DNA of 64,000 nt. Origin: Pedobacter cryoconitis (GTDB lineage: Bacteria > Bacteroidota > Bacteroidia > Sphingobacteriales > Sphingobacteriaceae). Where the stretch lies: NCBI RefSeq assembly GCF_014200595.1, contig NZ_JACHCG010000001.1:2108001-2172000 (forward strand), read 5' to 3'. The position numbers and the translations under genes were made by a program. The notes under the pieces are model-generated. The model did not search any database, had not been told where the DNA came from, and saw only the letters and a list, made by a program, of their open reading frames with translations. Of this stretch, positions 53,635 through 63,315 are shown one piece after another; positions within the stretch are counted from its first letter, which is position 1; each line of letters begins with the position of its first letter.

Positions 53635-54984
53635 ATGCAATCCTATGAACTAGACAAATCTGATGTTACCAGAATAAAATCCGCCCTCAATGGCAGCGAT
53701 AATCAATTAGCTGTAATTCTGGATGAATATCACGCGTCCGAAATTGCCATCTTATTTGAAAGCCTGACACAAGAGGACAGACAGCGTATTATCAACCTTC
53801 TTCCCGTTGAAACTGCATCAGAGATTTTTGCCGAGATGCATGAGGAAGCGCACCCTGAAGAATTACTTTTCCAGCTTCATCCGGATAAGCGTACAGAGAT
53901 TGTAGAAGAACTCGATTACGATGATGCGACAGATATTATTTCGCAACTAGAAGAACACGAGCAAAAAGAGATCCTTGAAGACCTGAGTGAAGATGACGCC
54001 TCTCATATCAGAAACCTGCTGAGTTACGATGAAGATACAGCAGGAGGGCTGATGAACACGGAGTTTATCCGGATTCAGCTTCACCTGAAGAAAAAGGATG
54101 CTATTGACGAGATCATCAGACAAAGTGAGGAAATTGAAGAATTCTATACCATTTTTGTGGTAGATGAAAACAACGTATTCCAGGGAATTGTCTCCTTAAA
54201 AGATATTATCAAAGCTAAAGGCAATGTAGAAATCACTTCACTTGTGAAGTCTGATGTGGCCTGGGTAAGTCCGGATACAGATCAGGAAGAAGTAGCAAGA
54301 CTGATTTCTCAATATAATATTACCAGTATTCCTGTTCTGGACAACCAGATGAAACTATTGGGGAGAGTAACTTTCGATGACGTTATTGACGTTTTAGAAG
54401 ATGAAAACACAGAAGACATTCTGAAAATATCCGGAGTATCAGAAGATGAAGAATTAAGTGGTAACTGGGTAGAGGCCGTAAAATCAAGACTACCCTGGTT
54501 AATTATCAATTTAGGAACTGCTTTTCTGGCTTCGGCAGTGGTCAGGCACTTCGAACCAACCATTGCTAAAATTGCAGTGCTTTCTGCTTACATGACTATT
54601 ATTGCAGGAATGGGGGGTAATGCAGCAACTCAGGCACTGGCTGTAACTGTCAGGAGGATTTCCTTATACGATTTGACTGATAATCAAGCTTACCGGACCG
54701 TCTTAAAAGAATTTACTGTAGGTCTGATCAACGGTGCCGTAACCGGATTAATTGTTTTCATCTTTGCTCTTGTATTTGATGCAAATCCATTATTAGGGCT
54801 TGTTATTTTTCTGGCAATGACAGGCAACCTGGTTATTGCAGGTGTAACAGGAGCGGGGATACCACTTATGCTGAAAAGAGTAGGTATCGACCCTGCAATT
54901 GCTTCATCTATCATCATCACCACTTTTACCGACGTATTTGGCTTTTTACTTTTACTCGGAATGGCCAGTAAATTATTGCTTTAA
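53635..54984 (+). CDS. mgtE: Magnesium transporter MgtE
   Basis: The 449-residue protein has the MgtE order: N domain (residues 1-125, including EHEQKEILEDLSEDDA), two CBS domains (about 130-260, with TAGGLMNTEFIRIQLHL and ITSIPVLDNQMKLLGRVTFDDVIDV) and five membrane helices from about 280 on. AGMGGNAATQALAVTVRRI is the pore signature. It is a Mg2+-gated channel in the inner membrane. It is 45 bases after corA, so a second Mg2+ carrier follows directly. Confidence 0.95.
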   Translation: MQSYELDKSDVTRIKSALNGSDNQLAVILDEYHASEIAILFESLTQEDRQRIINLLPVETASEIFAEMHEEAHPEELLFQLHPDKRTEIVEELDYDDATDIISQLEEHEQKEILEDLSEDDASHIRNLLSYDEDTAGGLMNTEFIRIQLHLKKKDAIDEIIRQSEEIEEFYTIFVVDENNVFQGIVSLKDIIKAKGNVEITSLVKSDVAWVSPDTDQEEVARLISQYNITSIPVLDNQMKLLGRVTFDDVIDVLEDENTEDILKISGVSEDEELSGNWVEAVKSRLPWLIINLGTAFLASAVVRHFEPTIAKIAVLSAYMTIIAGMGGNAATQALAVTVRRISLYDLTDNQAYRTVLKEFTVGLINGAVTGLIVFIFALVFDANPLLGLVIFLAMTGNLVIAGVTGAGIPLMLKRVGIDPAIASSIIITTFTDVFGFLLLLGMASKLLL

Positions 54985-54992
54985 GTTGGTAA

Positions 54993-55017
54993 AAGCTGCT
55001 TTAGTACAAAGCAGCTT
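54993..55017. terminator. Terminator after mgtE, shared with the PH-like gene
   Basis: AAGCTGCTTT (54993-55002) and AAAGCAGCTT (55008-55017) pair around a 5-base loop; the stem meets the facing gene's stop codon. Confidence 0.65.
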
Positions 55018-56032
55018 ATTCGTCGTCCATATTAATCTGTGAAGGAGAATAGTCAAAAAGACCCAAAATAGTATTTGCTTCGTCAATAAAGCGTTCGATC
55101 TTTTTAGTATTTCTGAAATTAATCAAAATCAATTGCCTGGTCTTTCCCTGACCAGGAAGATCAAGAATAGCCTTTACTTCTGTACCGGTATAGATAAAGT
55201 TCATAGACTTACGAACAATCAAAAACTGGATAAAATCATCAAATGAATAAGTCTTTCGAATAGCACCACCTAAAGTTGAATAGATAATCTGGCGGTTACC
55301 CTGATCAAAACTTACAGAAGTGAAAAACGCATTTACGAAAACCGCACCCAATACTAAAGGAAGATAAGTAACCATTAATCTTTTATAAGTTTCCCTGTCA
55401 TTCATAAAATCCGGATAAGCCAGGATAACAAAAGTCAGCGCAATTAGTAATATTCCTAGAATAAGACCACCTGTTTTGTTAAAAAGCACCTTATAAATTC
55501 CATTTTCTTCTTTAAAGAACTGAAAATCAAAAACGGGTGATTTAACATGCAGGGGACGATTAGAGAACACAAGCTCATTGATCCTCGGTAAAACTTCTTC
55601 CTCATAAGCGATCAGGTTTTTATTCGTTAATTTGGAATAACCACAAGAAATAAGAATTCCTTTCCCATGTCTGTTTTCCTTGGAAAACACCTTATAACTT
55701 ATAGCCCCCATCGTATCATAGGGAGTAATTGTCGCAATCTGATCAAAAGGAATACTATTGGTTGTTATTCCGAATACCCTGGTATATAATTGCCTGCTAT
55801 CCCCATCAAAGATAGCTTTTCGCTCGCCGCTCCCGTATAAAACAAGTGCAAGCAATACAATCAGGCCTTCAAATATCAACAGCGTAGAAACGTTGGTTAA
55901 AGTATCGGTCAGGAATAAAGTAATATTCAGCACAGTAAATGCAATCAGATAAATTATACTGATTCTGCGCGCCATTCTCGCCGGGTAAATAGTCAGGGTA
56001 TCAGCTTCGTTAATCCAGTAGGTTTTCGCCAT
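55016..56032 (-). CDS. Membrane protein with PH-like domain, unknown function
   Basis: A 338-residue protein with two pairs of membrane helices: about 28-65 (IIYLIAFTVLNITLFL, LLIFEGLIVLLALVLYG) and about 190-235 (GLILGILLIALTFVILAYP). After each come beta-rich segments reminiscent of bacterial PH (bPH) domains (FDGDSRQLYTRVFGITTNSIPFDQIATI and DQGNRQIIYSTLGGAIRKTYSFDDFIQF). I do not recognise the family with certainty. It is followed by the 141-codon gene upstream on the same strand with a 10-base gap. Confidence 0.75.
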   Translation of the reverse strand: MAKTYWINEADTLTIYPARMARRISIIYLIAFTVLNITLFLTDTLTNVSTLLIFEGLIVLLALVLYGSGERKAIFDGDSRQLYTRVFGITTNSIPFDQIATITPYDTMGAISYKVFSKENRHGKGILISCGYSKLTNKNLIAYEEEVLPRINELVFSNRPLHVKSPVFDFQFFKEENGIYKVLFNKTGGLILGILLIALTFVILAYPDFMNDRETYKRLMVTYLPLVLGAVFVNAFFTSVSFDQGNRQIIYSTLGGAIRKTYSFDDFIQFLIVRKSMNFIYTGTEVKAILDLPGQGKTRQLILINFRNTKKIERFIDEANTILGLFDYSPSQINMDDE

Positions 56033-56042
56033 TTTGTTTATA

Positions 56043-56468
56043 TTAGTTTAGATTGCAGGACTCACAAAGGTAAGTAACCTGGTAATATTTTTTACCGTCC
56101 TCATAACGGGTAGTTCCACTGGAGATTATCTTTTCTCCTCTTAAAAAAGTCTTTTGATCAACGCCGGTCAGCTTTTGATACTTTGTCTTTGTTGGAACTA
56201 AGTAACTGATAGTTTCTGTGGTCATTGCCGGAGTATAGTAAATAAACAAGTACTCCTGCGCAATTTTATGATGATACAAATATAAAAATCCACCTGCTTT
56301 TCTCGGGCCACCATAAACCTCTTTAAAGCCATTTTTCTTTAAGATCTGCGGATGTGAAACAGCAGCATCTTTCCAAAACGAGAACATACTGCTGCCTTGA
56401 AATGTTTGTGCTGCACAATACGTGCTAAAAAAAAGCGGGAGCGCAATAAGGATTAAGTATTTCTTCAT
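56043..56468 (-). CDS. Secreted protein of unknown function
   Basis: The 141-residue product has a signal peptide (MKKYLILIALPLFFSTYCAA) with cleavage near AAQ. The mature part contains FQGSSMFSFWKDAAVSHPQIL and two cysteines near the end (YLCESCNLN), which could form a disulfide. No domain is recognised. It is followed 10 bases later by the PH-like gene, so they may be one operon. Confidence 0.65.
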   Translation of the reverse strand: MKKYLILIALPLFFSTYCAAQTFQGSSMFSFWKDAAVSHPQILKKNGFKEVYGGPRKAGGFLYLYHHKIAQEYLFIYYTPAMTTETISYLVPTKTKYQKLTGVDQKTFLRGEKIISSGTTRYEDGKKYYQVTYLCESCNLN

Positions 56469-56495
56469 TTTATAATATAATTTATCTCATAAAAA

Positions 56496-56523
56496 AGCCG
56501 CTGCCTTTGATAAAGCAGCGGCT
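56496..56523 (-). terminator. Rho-independent terminator after ohr
   Basis: AGCCGCTGC and GCAGCGGCT form a 9-bp stem with a 10-base loop, followed on the minus strand by TTTTTT. It ends the ohr message. Confidence 0.85.
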
Positions 56524-56540
56524 CTATATTTATTTAAGCA

Positions 56541-56951
56541 CTATATAGCGGTAACTCTTGTTTCAATATTACCTCTTGTAGCTTTTGAATAAGGGCATGC
56601 CTTATGTGCTTTGTCAGCCAGTTTCTGAGTTTCCTCATGACTGAGCCCAGGAATATGTACATCCAGTTCTGCCGACAACACATAAGCATTTCCATCCTGA
56701 TTAAACGAAACCTGTACATTTACAGTAGCATCAGCTACCTCTACACCTTCATTTTTTGCTACCGCATGTAATGCACCCAGATAACAAGGGCCCCATGCCG
56801 CAGCAAATAATTGTTCAGGATTTGTTGCTCCTCCCTGACCACCCATTTCTTTAGGTGTTCTTACTTCAAATTCTATTGTTCCGTCACTTGATTTTATATG
56901 GCCATCACGACCTCCTTTAGCTAGTACCGCAGCTGTATATAACTTTTCCAT
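56541..56951 (-). CDS. ohr: Organic hydroperoxide resistance protein (Ohr/OsmC family)
   Basis: The 136-residue protein reduces organic peroxides with two cysteines: Cys in AAWGPCYLGAL near residue 55 and Cys in HKACPYSKATRGN near 122. TPKEMGGQGGATNPEQLFAA and the start KLYTAAVLAKGGRDGHIKSSDG are typical of Ohr. It is cytosolic and is usually controlled by OhrR; no regulator is visible. A terminator follows. Confidence 0.94.
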   Translation of the reverse strand: MEKLYTAAVLAKGGRDGHIKSSDGTIEFEVRTPKEMGGQGGATNPEQLFAAAWGPCYLGALHAVAKNEGVEVADATVNVQVSFNQDGNAYVLSAELDVHIPGLSHEETQKLADKAHKACPYSKATRGNIETRVTAI

Positions 56952-56996
56952 GTTTTCTTGTTTATGCTATTACAACAAAAATCTATGCCTTAAGTT

Positions 56997-59159
56997 TTAT
57001 ATTTTAATCCTTTCAGTTAATTTAAAGATATCATAAGCTACCTTCTGGATCATCTCATACTGCTCAATAACCATCATTTCATTCGGGTCAATCCCTTTCT
57101 TATCATCCTGTATACTTTTGATTAAAGGCACGTTACTAGGCTCTTCATTATTTTTAATCAGGTACTCCACAGAAAGATTCAACAGGTAAAGTGTATTGTT
57201 TACCGTTGGTTTTAAATCCTCAGGATGGGTTAATATAAAAGAGTGCTCCTTAAAATAAAGCGAAAGTGTCGCTGTATAAGAAGACAGCAAATGATTTAGT
57301 GCTGTAAACTGATGCATCTCGGGCATTAACCGCTGTTTGCTCTTAGGCTCAGAAAACATCTTTTGAAAAATAGAAGATAGATTCGCAGACGTGACATAAA
57401 CCTCTTTGCGTGAAAGTCTGTAATTGGTCAGGTTGTGTTCGGTTTCCGTATACAAAAGTGTAACCTGATCAAAATAGGCCATATTTGCCCTTAAAGTACT
57501 CAGCATAGCTTCCTTTAAATTCTTATTCTCCCAATTAGGGAATAGCGTATAACTCCCTAATAAAGCGATTGCTGAACCAATTAAAGTATCAAAAATCCTT
57601 TCCCTGGCTACAGACAAACTACCCATTCCTAAAAAGTCGAACAAGACCAGGATATAAGGCGTCATAAACAACACACTCACAATATAATTCTTCCTTTGAA
57701 AGCTGTAGGTCCCGATCATACAAAACAACAGGATAAAAAACAGTGTATGCTTATCATGGATATAAATCAGGATTCCCATCCCGATAAGCGCACCGACAAC
57801 CGTTCCTATTAAACGCTCGTAATTTCGCTGCTTGGTCAGACTAAAAGCTGGTTTGGAAATAACCAGTACAGTTAGTAAAATCCAGTAACTATGGGAGGAA
57901 TCCAGCATTTTGGCAACCAGATACCCGATCAGCATGGCAATTGATACGCGCATGGCATGTCTGAAAGTAGAAGAACTAAAGGTAAGGTTATCAAAAAACA
58001 GCTTGGCATCAAACTTCTGTCTTGTAATAAAACGCTCTGTATCTACCGCACTGCTATTCTTTAAATTCTTTTTCTCTTTCTTATTGAAGTATCCATTGAT
58101 AGTTTTAACCCTTGCAGCTATATTTTCAATATTTACTTCTATATTTTTCAGTGCAATCAGACCCAGTGTATTATACTTGCCGTCTGTATTATCTTTTTCA
58201 AGTGCATTGATTTCATCTTTCAGCCGTTTCACATCTTCCGTTAATACCGCAGGCGGACGGGGAGTACCACCAGTTTTAAGTGCAAATGCAATCTCATCCA
58301 GCTCCCAGGCAATCCGGTTGATAATTCGTTCATAGCGGGAAAGTATTCCAGCCTTATCAAACTGATCATGGAGTTGTTTATAATTATAATACGTGGACAT
58401 CACCTGTTCATACAGATCCACCATATCTACAAAAACCAATAACAAGAAACGGCCTTCCGGCGTTGACTCCCTCACAATTTCACGCGTCTTAAAAAGTACC
58501 TCTCTTACCGCATCCTGCTTTTCATGAACAGCCACCTGAAGCTGGATCAGCTCTGCATAATTGTCATCATAATTAGTACTTTCATGATAAAACTTAGCCT
58601 TCGCTCTTAAGAATTCACTGACCTCATGAATAGAATCACTCAGCGTTTGCTGCACCAGGCGATAAGGCCTGAGTCGGTAAAAGAAATAACTTAAAACGGT
58701 ATACCATAAACTACCCGAAAAAACCAGTCCAGAATAGATCAGTACATCTTTCCATGGCCTTACGTCATCAATACTCAAAACCATGATCAGCAAAGATGCC
58801 GTACCCACTAAAGCCGCTCTTGTACCGTAAAGGAAAAACATAGAGAACAGAAAACTACAAGCCACCAGCAGCACTGCAATAAAATACTGGTTTTTATTCG
58901 TTAAACCGACAATCACTGACAACACCGTGATCAGTACCGTAGTCACTAACATCGCATTTCTTCGGTGAACAATCGGCCCGGGGGTGTCAACAACGCTTAC
59001 ACATAGCGCACCTAACGATAAAGTCATTCCATATTTAAGCAGACCAAACTGAGCCAAAATCAAAGAGGGCAGAAGCACCCCGAAGGTGATCCGCAGCCCA
59101 TCTGCAAAATAGGTGCTCAGTAAAAAATCATGTATACTTCTGACGGGACGGTTAAACAT
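56997..59159 (-). CDS. FUSC family (YccS/YhfK-like) membrane protein
   Basis: The 720-residue protein has two blocks of membrane helices: about residues 18-160 and about 410-530, each followed by a long cytoplasmic helical domain. The second block includes VSIAMLIGYLVAKMLDSSHSYWILLTVLVISKPAFSLT and YERLIGTVVGALIGM, which match the fusaric acid resistance/aromatic acid exporter superfamily. It probably exports aromatic or lipophilic acids; substrate is uncertain. It is upstream of the ohr gene on the same strand. Confidence 0.88.
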   Translation of the reverse strand: MFNRPVRSIHDFLLSTYFADGLRITFGVLLPSLILAQFGLLKYGMTLSLGALCVSVVDTPGPIVHRRNAMLVTTVLITVLSVIVGLTNKNQYFIAVLLVACSFLFSMFFLYGTRAALVGTASLLIMVLSIDDVRPWKDVLIYSGLVFSGSLWYTVLSYFFYRLRPYRLVQQTLSDSIHEVSEFLRAKAKFYHESTNYDDNYAELIQLQVAVHEKQDAVREVLFKTREIVRESTPEGRFLLLVFVDMVDLYEQVMSTYYNYKQLHDQFDKAGILSRYERIINRIAWELDEIAFALKTGGTPRPPAVLTEDVKRLKDEINALEKDNTDGKYNTLGLIALKNIEVNIENIAARVKTINGYFNKKEKKNLKNSSAVDTERFITRQKFDAKLFFDNLTFSSSTFRHAMRVSIAMLIGYLVAKMLDSSHSYWILLTVLVISKPAFSLTKQRNYERLIGTVVGALIGMGILIYIHDKHTLFFILLFCMIGTYSFQRKNYIVSVLFMTPYILVLFDFLGMGSLSVARERIFDTLIGSAIALLGSYTLFPNWENKNLKEAMLSTLRANMAYFDQVTLLYTETEHNLTNYRLSRKEVYVTSANLSSIFQKMFSEPKSKQRLMPEMHQFTALNHLLSSYTATLSLYFKEHSFILTHPEDLKPTVNNTLYLLNLSVEYLIKNNEEPSNVPLIKSIQDDKKGIDPNEMMVIEQYEMIQKVAYDIFKLTERIKI

Positions 59160-59225
59160 TTCTGGAGGTTAATATTTGAATGGAGCAATAATCTGACCGA
59201 AACAACCTGATTTAATAAATGTAAA

Positions 59226-60440
59226 TCAGGAATGGTGCTTTTTAAGTGCAGCAGAGCAAATAAACAGGCCGATAAGCGTTAGAAAAGCAGCCATTAAAAA
59301 TGGTGCACCAGGAAAATAAATTGAATGTTTTGGATTGGTGAAATAAGCAAAAAGGTTATTCATCATTAGCGGGCCGAAGATTGCCGCAACACTCATCAAA
59401 CTCGCCGTAAACCCCTGTATCTCACCTTGTGCATTTGCTTCGACATTGTTGGAAATAATCCCTTGCATCGCCGGACCATAAATACCCGCCAGCCCATAAG
59501 GGAGCATGAAAGCGAACATCATCCAGCCCTGTGTCGCGAATGCAAAAAGAACAAATCCGACTATGTATAAAACCAATCCATAAAAAACAGCTTTTTCCTG
59601 TCCGATTTTAGGAATAATTATCCGGATCAATCCACCCTGTACTACACCCACTACAATTCCGACAAAACCCAGAGAATATCCTACCCAGGCTTCATTCCAG
59701 TGAAACTTTTCCATGGTATAATAGGTCCACGTAGACTGAACTGCATGTGCTGCCAGGTATAAAAGAAATAAAGCAGCCAAAAGACCTATCAATTTAGGAT
59801 ATTTTACAACCCGCAACAAAGACCCGACAGGATTTGCCCTTTTCCAGTCAAAACTTCTTCTGTTTTCTTTGGCTAAGGATTCTGGTAAAATAAAATAACC
59901 ATAAAGCCAGTTGACTAATGCCAGCACAGCTGAAATAATAAAAGGGATTCTAAGCCCAAACTGACTGAATATACCACCAATAACAGGCCCTACAATAAAA
60001 CCTATACCAAACGCAGCTCCAATCATTCCAAAGTTCTGTGCCCTTTTTTCCGGCGTACTTACATCAGCAATATAGGCCATAGCTGTAGTAAAGCTTGCCC
60101 CGGTAACTCCTGCCAACGCCCTCCCTACAAATAACCATCCAATAGTTGGTGCAAAAGCCAGGAAAATATAATCAATACCCAAACCGAACAGCGAAGCTAA
60201 AAGTATAGGTCTGCGTCCAAATTTATCGCTTAAACCACCTAAAACAGGGGCACTGATAAATTGCATAACAGAGTATGACATAGTCAGATAACCACCGTAA
60301 AGCGCAGCAACACTTATTCCGCCACCAGTAAGTTCTTCAATTAATTTGGGCAGGACAGGGATGATAATTCCAAATCCCGTAAAGTCAATCAATAATGTAA
60401 TAAAAATAAATCCAATTGCGGATTTCTTTGGAGAGGCCAT
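59226..60440 (-). CDS. Tet-like MFS transporter
   Basis: A 404-residue twelve-helix transporter. The N-terminal [22 protein letters not shown] and [26 protein letters not shown] are typical of the TCR/Tet branch. [22 protein letters not shown] follows motif C. It likely exports drugs or small compounds by proton antiport; tetracycline is not implied by sequence alone. It lies 26 bases after the ThuA gene. Confidence 0.9.
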   Translation of the reverse strand: MASPKKSAIGFIFITLLIDFTGFGIIIPVLPKLIEELTGGGISVAALYGGYLTMSYSVMQFISAPVLGGLSDKFGRRPILLASLFGLGIDYIFLAFAPTIGWLFVGRALAGVTGASFTTAMAYIADVSTPEKRAQNFGMIGAAFGIGFIVGPVIGGIFSQFGLRIPFIISAVLALVNWLYGYFILPESLAKENRRSFDWKRANPVGSLLRVVKYPKLIGLLAALFLLYLAAHAVQSTWTYYTMEKFHWNEAWVGYSLGFVGIVVGVVQGGLIRIIIPKIGQEKAVFYGLVLYIVGFVLFAFATQGWMMFAFMLPYGLAGIYGPAMQGIISNNVEANAQGEIQGFTASLMSVAAIFGPLMMNNLFAYFTNPKHSIYFPGAPFLMAAFLTLIGLFICSAALKKHHS

Positions 60441-60466
60441 ATGATAAATTAAACCGTAAAATTAGA

Positions 60467-61195
60467 TTAATTTTTGCCAATTGCATATTGAATACCACCT
60501 AATAAATGTTGAAGATAATTCTGGTCAGCATAAGATTCCTCAGTATGACCTAATTCTGTATACCAGGATCTGCCGCCATCATATTTATGATACCAGGCCA
60601 TTGGATGTACCTCACCATTGATACCTCCTGTATAAGACTTTTCATCTATTGTAATTAACACTTTGATATCTTTACTCACGTCTTTGAAATTGTACCACTC
60701 ATCTTTCCTGGTCCAGACTGCTGGCAGGTGTTTCGTTGAGATATGCGACCGGTCTGTTACATGCAGTACCGCTTGCTGCTGCGCAGGATGACTTACAAAA
60801 TAAGCACCAACCAATTTACCATACCATGGCCATCCGTATTCCGTATCTGTAGCTGCATGTACGCCGGCAAATCCGCCGCCACCTTGTATATACTTCTCGA
60901 AATCCGCTTGCTGATCATCATTCAACACATCACCTGTAGTTTGAAAGAAAACTACAGCCGCATATTTTTTTAACGAATCTGTATTAAAATAAGCTGCATT
61001 TTCAGTAGTATCCACCACAAAACCGTTTTCCTTACCTAATTTAATAATCGCTGTTTTTCCAGTAGCAATAGCACTATGTCTGAACCCGGCTGTTTTAGAA
61101 AACACAAGAATACGGGGTTTAGCTGACTGCCCATAAGCAGTTACGATCAAAAATGGCAGTAAAATAAAGCTGAATAACAGGGTTAGATTTTTCAT
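60467..61195 (-). CDS. ThuA domain protein, secreted
   Basis: The 242-residue protein has a signal peptide (MKNLTLLFSFILLPFLIVTAYG) and the ThuA/trehalose-utilisation fold. KPRILVFSKTAGFRHSAI opens the fold, FEKYIQGGGGFAGVHAATDTEYGWPWYGKLVGAYF is the core and PMAWYHKYDGGRSWYTELGHTEESY the end. The domain is glutamine-amidotransferase-like and occurs in periplasmic sugar-related proteins. The exact role is not readable. Confidence 0.88.
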   Translation of the reverse strand: MKNLTLLFSFILLPFLIVTAYGQSAKPRILVFSKTAGFRHSAIATGKTAIIKLGKENGFVVDTTENAAYFNTDSLKKYAAVVFFQTTGDVLNDDQQADFEKYIQGGGGFAGVHAATDTEYGWPWYGKLVGAYFVSHPAQQQAVLHVTDRSHISTKHLPAVWTRKDEWYNFKDVSKDIKVLITIDEKSYTGGINGEVHPMAWYHKYDGGRSWYTELGHTEESYADQNYLQHLLGGIQYAIGKN

Positions 61196-61237
61196 ATTGA
61201 AATATACTTATAAATCATAATAACATAAGAATTAATA

Positions 61238-62605
61238 TTAACCTTTAAGAAGATGCCACGACTTGGTTTTAGTAAATGTCCTCAGTCCCTGATGAGACAA
61301 AGTTGCGCCAATCCCCGAATGTCTTCTTCCGCTCCAGGGAAGGCCTGCACTTACCCGGTCACAACAATTCCAATAGCCAGTTCCAGAATCTACCTGAGAA
61401 AGTATTTCCTTTGCCCGTTCCAGGCTACCCGTATAAACGGACGCCGTTAGGCCGTATACAGAGTCTTTCATCAGCCGGAGCGCCTCAGCATCATCTTTCA
61501 CCTTCATAATGCCTATAATCGGCCCAAAACTCTCTTCCTGCATAACTTTCATATCATTAGATACTCCGGTCAGCACAGTAGGCTCAAAATTATACCCTTT
61601 ACCAACAGTTCTTTTTCCACCACTCAATAAGACTGCGCCATTAGCTAAAGCATTCTGAACCTGCTCATTCAAAACATCAATTTGTTCTTTACGCGTTAAT
61701 GCAGCAATATAAACACCTTCTTCAGTTGGAAGACCTATCTTCCATGACCTAACCTCTTTAACAAAAGCAGAAACGTATTCATCATACACAGCCTCATGAA
61801 CATATATCCTTTCCACTGCACAGCAGCTCTGTCCATTATTATAAAATGCGCCATCCGCAGTTCCGGCAGCTACCGCTTCAATATCCTTCACATCATCAGC
61901 CACATATAAAGGATCTTTACCACCCAGTTCAAGTTGACAAGGAACCATTTTGGCTGCCACCCGCTGATAAATATGCTGCCCCGTGCGGTAAGAACCTGTA
62001 AAATAATATCCAGCAAAATCCATATCCAGCAAAAGTTCGCCAGTTTCCCCAGCACCTAAAGCGACCTGAAAAACCCCGTCAGGTACTCCAGCCTTTTTAA
62101 GCAGCTTTTCGATTTCCAAACCAGTTAATGACGCATATTCAGAAGGCTTATACAGTACCGCATTTCCAGCCAGCAATGCAGGTATAAAAACATTCACACC
62201 AACCAGGTAGGGGTAATTCCAGGCAGAAATATTACAGATTACCCCAAGCGGATCATAAGAGATAAATTCCTTCAGGTCAATTGTATTAACAACCTGTTCA
62301 TCAGACAGATATTTAACAGCATGATTATACATCCATTGAATTCTTGCCCTTGCACCATTAATCTCATTGCGGGCTTGCTGTAAAGGTTTTCCAACCTCCG
62401 AAGTCAGTATACCAGCAAGCCTTTCTTTTTCCACTTCCAGTAAATCATCAAATTGCTGAATCACTTTGATCCGTTCAGATAAACCTATTTTAGCCCATTC
62501 CTTTTGTGCTTTTATTAATATTTCAAGTTTTGTATGCAACAAAGACTCAGTATCTTCCTGAAGTGTTGCAATGATCTCTTCTGTAGCAGGATTTATTACG
62601 TTCAT
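61238..62605 (-). CDS. Aldehyde dehydrogenase family protein
   Basis: The 455-residue ALDH starts MNVINPATEEIIATLQEDTE. The NAD-binding loop and catalytic Glu region is QLELGGKDPLYVADDV and the catalytic Cys is in NNGQSCCAVERIYVHE. EESFGPIIGIMKV and YGLTASVYTGSLERA follow. ATG at 62605 overlaps the hydrolase stop by 4 bases (ATGA). In this operon it probably oxidises the aldehyde produced by the alcohol dehydrogenase; substrate is inference. Confidence 0.92.
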   Translation of the reverse strand: MNVINPATEEIIATLQEDTESLLHTKLEILIKAQKEWAKIGLSERIKVIQQFDDLLEVEKERLAGILTSEVGKPLQQARNEINGARARIQWMYNHAVKYLSDEQVVNTIDLKEFISYDPLGVICNISAWNYPYLVGVNVFIPALLAGNAVLYKPSEYASLTGLEIEKLLKKAGVPDGVFQVALGAGETGELLLDMDFAGYYFTGSYRTGQHIYQRVAAKMVPCQLELGGKDPLYVADDVKDIEAVAAGTADGAFYNNGQSCCAVERIYVHEAVYDEYVSAFVKEVRSWKIGLPTEEGVYIAALTRKEQIDVLNEQVQNALANGAVLLSGGKRTVGKGYNFEPTVLTGVSNDMKVMQEESFGPIIGIMKVKDDAEALRLMKDSVYGLTASVYTGSLERAKEILSQVDSGTGYWNCCDRVSAGLPWSGRRHSGIGATLSHQGLRTFTKTKSWHLLKG

Positions 62606-63315
62606 TTTTCCATTTTTTTTACCTCTTCCAAAAACCGGTCTTTGAGCTTCTGAGAGAGTGGATTTATTTCCTTTTCCTTCATTCTTTCCGGATGCCATTG
62701 CACCGCAAGCATAAAAGACTTATCTGTTTTGTCTTTAAATTCCAGACCCTCAATCAGTTGATCCGGGCTGTCAGCATAACAATTTGCTATTAAATTCTTA
62801 CTTAAGCTATATCCGTTAACTCCTTGATGATGTGCACTATTAACTATTCCATTTTCTGATCCAATTATAGCGTATAACATAGAGTTATGACCTATATTGA
62901 CATAATGCACCTTATCTTCAGTCTCTTTTTTATGAATCAAATTTGCTGAACCAATGTCTTCCAGAACTTTTCCACCTTCCAGGATATTGATGTATTGCAT
63001 CCCTCTGCAAATCCCCAAAACAGGTATCTTCAAAGCCTGTGAATAATCATAGATCAGCTTTTCAAACTCATCTCTTTCCGGCAGGAAAATATCAGGTTGC
63101 CCGGGATATTCCAGAGCACCTCCATAAAAAGAAGGAGTGACGTCAATCCCTCCGGTCAACAGAAAACCAGCACACAATTCAATATCCTTTACATTGTTTT
63201 TTTCGAAGGACAATTCAATCAGCTCTAAATTATCACCCAGATCAGCAGGTGTAAACCAATTCCAGTAATTTTGAAAATTAGTCTCCGTATAACTTATTCC
63301 AATCTTCTTTTTCAT
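62602..63315 (-). CDS. Gamma-glutamyl-gamma-aminobutyrate hydrolase family (peptidase C26)
   Basis: A 237-residue class-I amidotransferase-like hydrolase. The Cys nucleophile is in VLGICRGMQYINILEGG near residue 100, and the His-Glu pair is AVQWHPERMKE at the end. LLTGGIDVTPSFYGGALE and NSAHHQGVNGYSLSKN are PuuD-like. It cleaves a gamma-glutamyl bond to release glutamate. It overlaps ALDH by 4 bases and touches the alcohol dehydrogenase gene. Substrate is likely a gamma-glutamylated acid, see findings. Confidence 0.92.
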   Translation of the reverse strand: MKKKIGISYTETNFQNYWNWFTPADLGDNLELIELSFEKNNVKDIELCAGFLLTGGIDVTPSFYGGALEYPGQPDIFLPERDEFEKLIYDYSQALKIPVLGICRGMQYINILEGGKVLEDIGSANLIHKKETEDKVHYVNIGHNSMLYAIIGSENGIVNSAHHQGVNGYSLSKNLIANCYADSPDQLIEGLEFKDKTDKSFMLAVQWHPERMKEKEINPLSQKLKDRFLEEVKKMEK

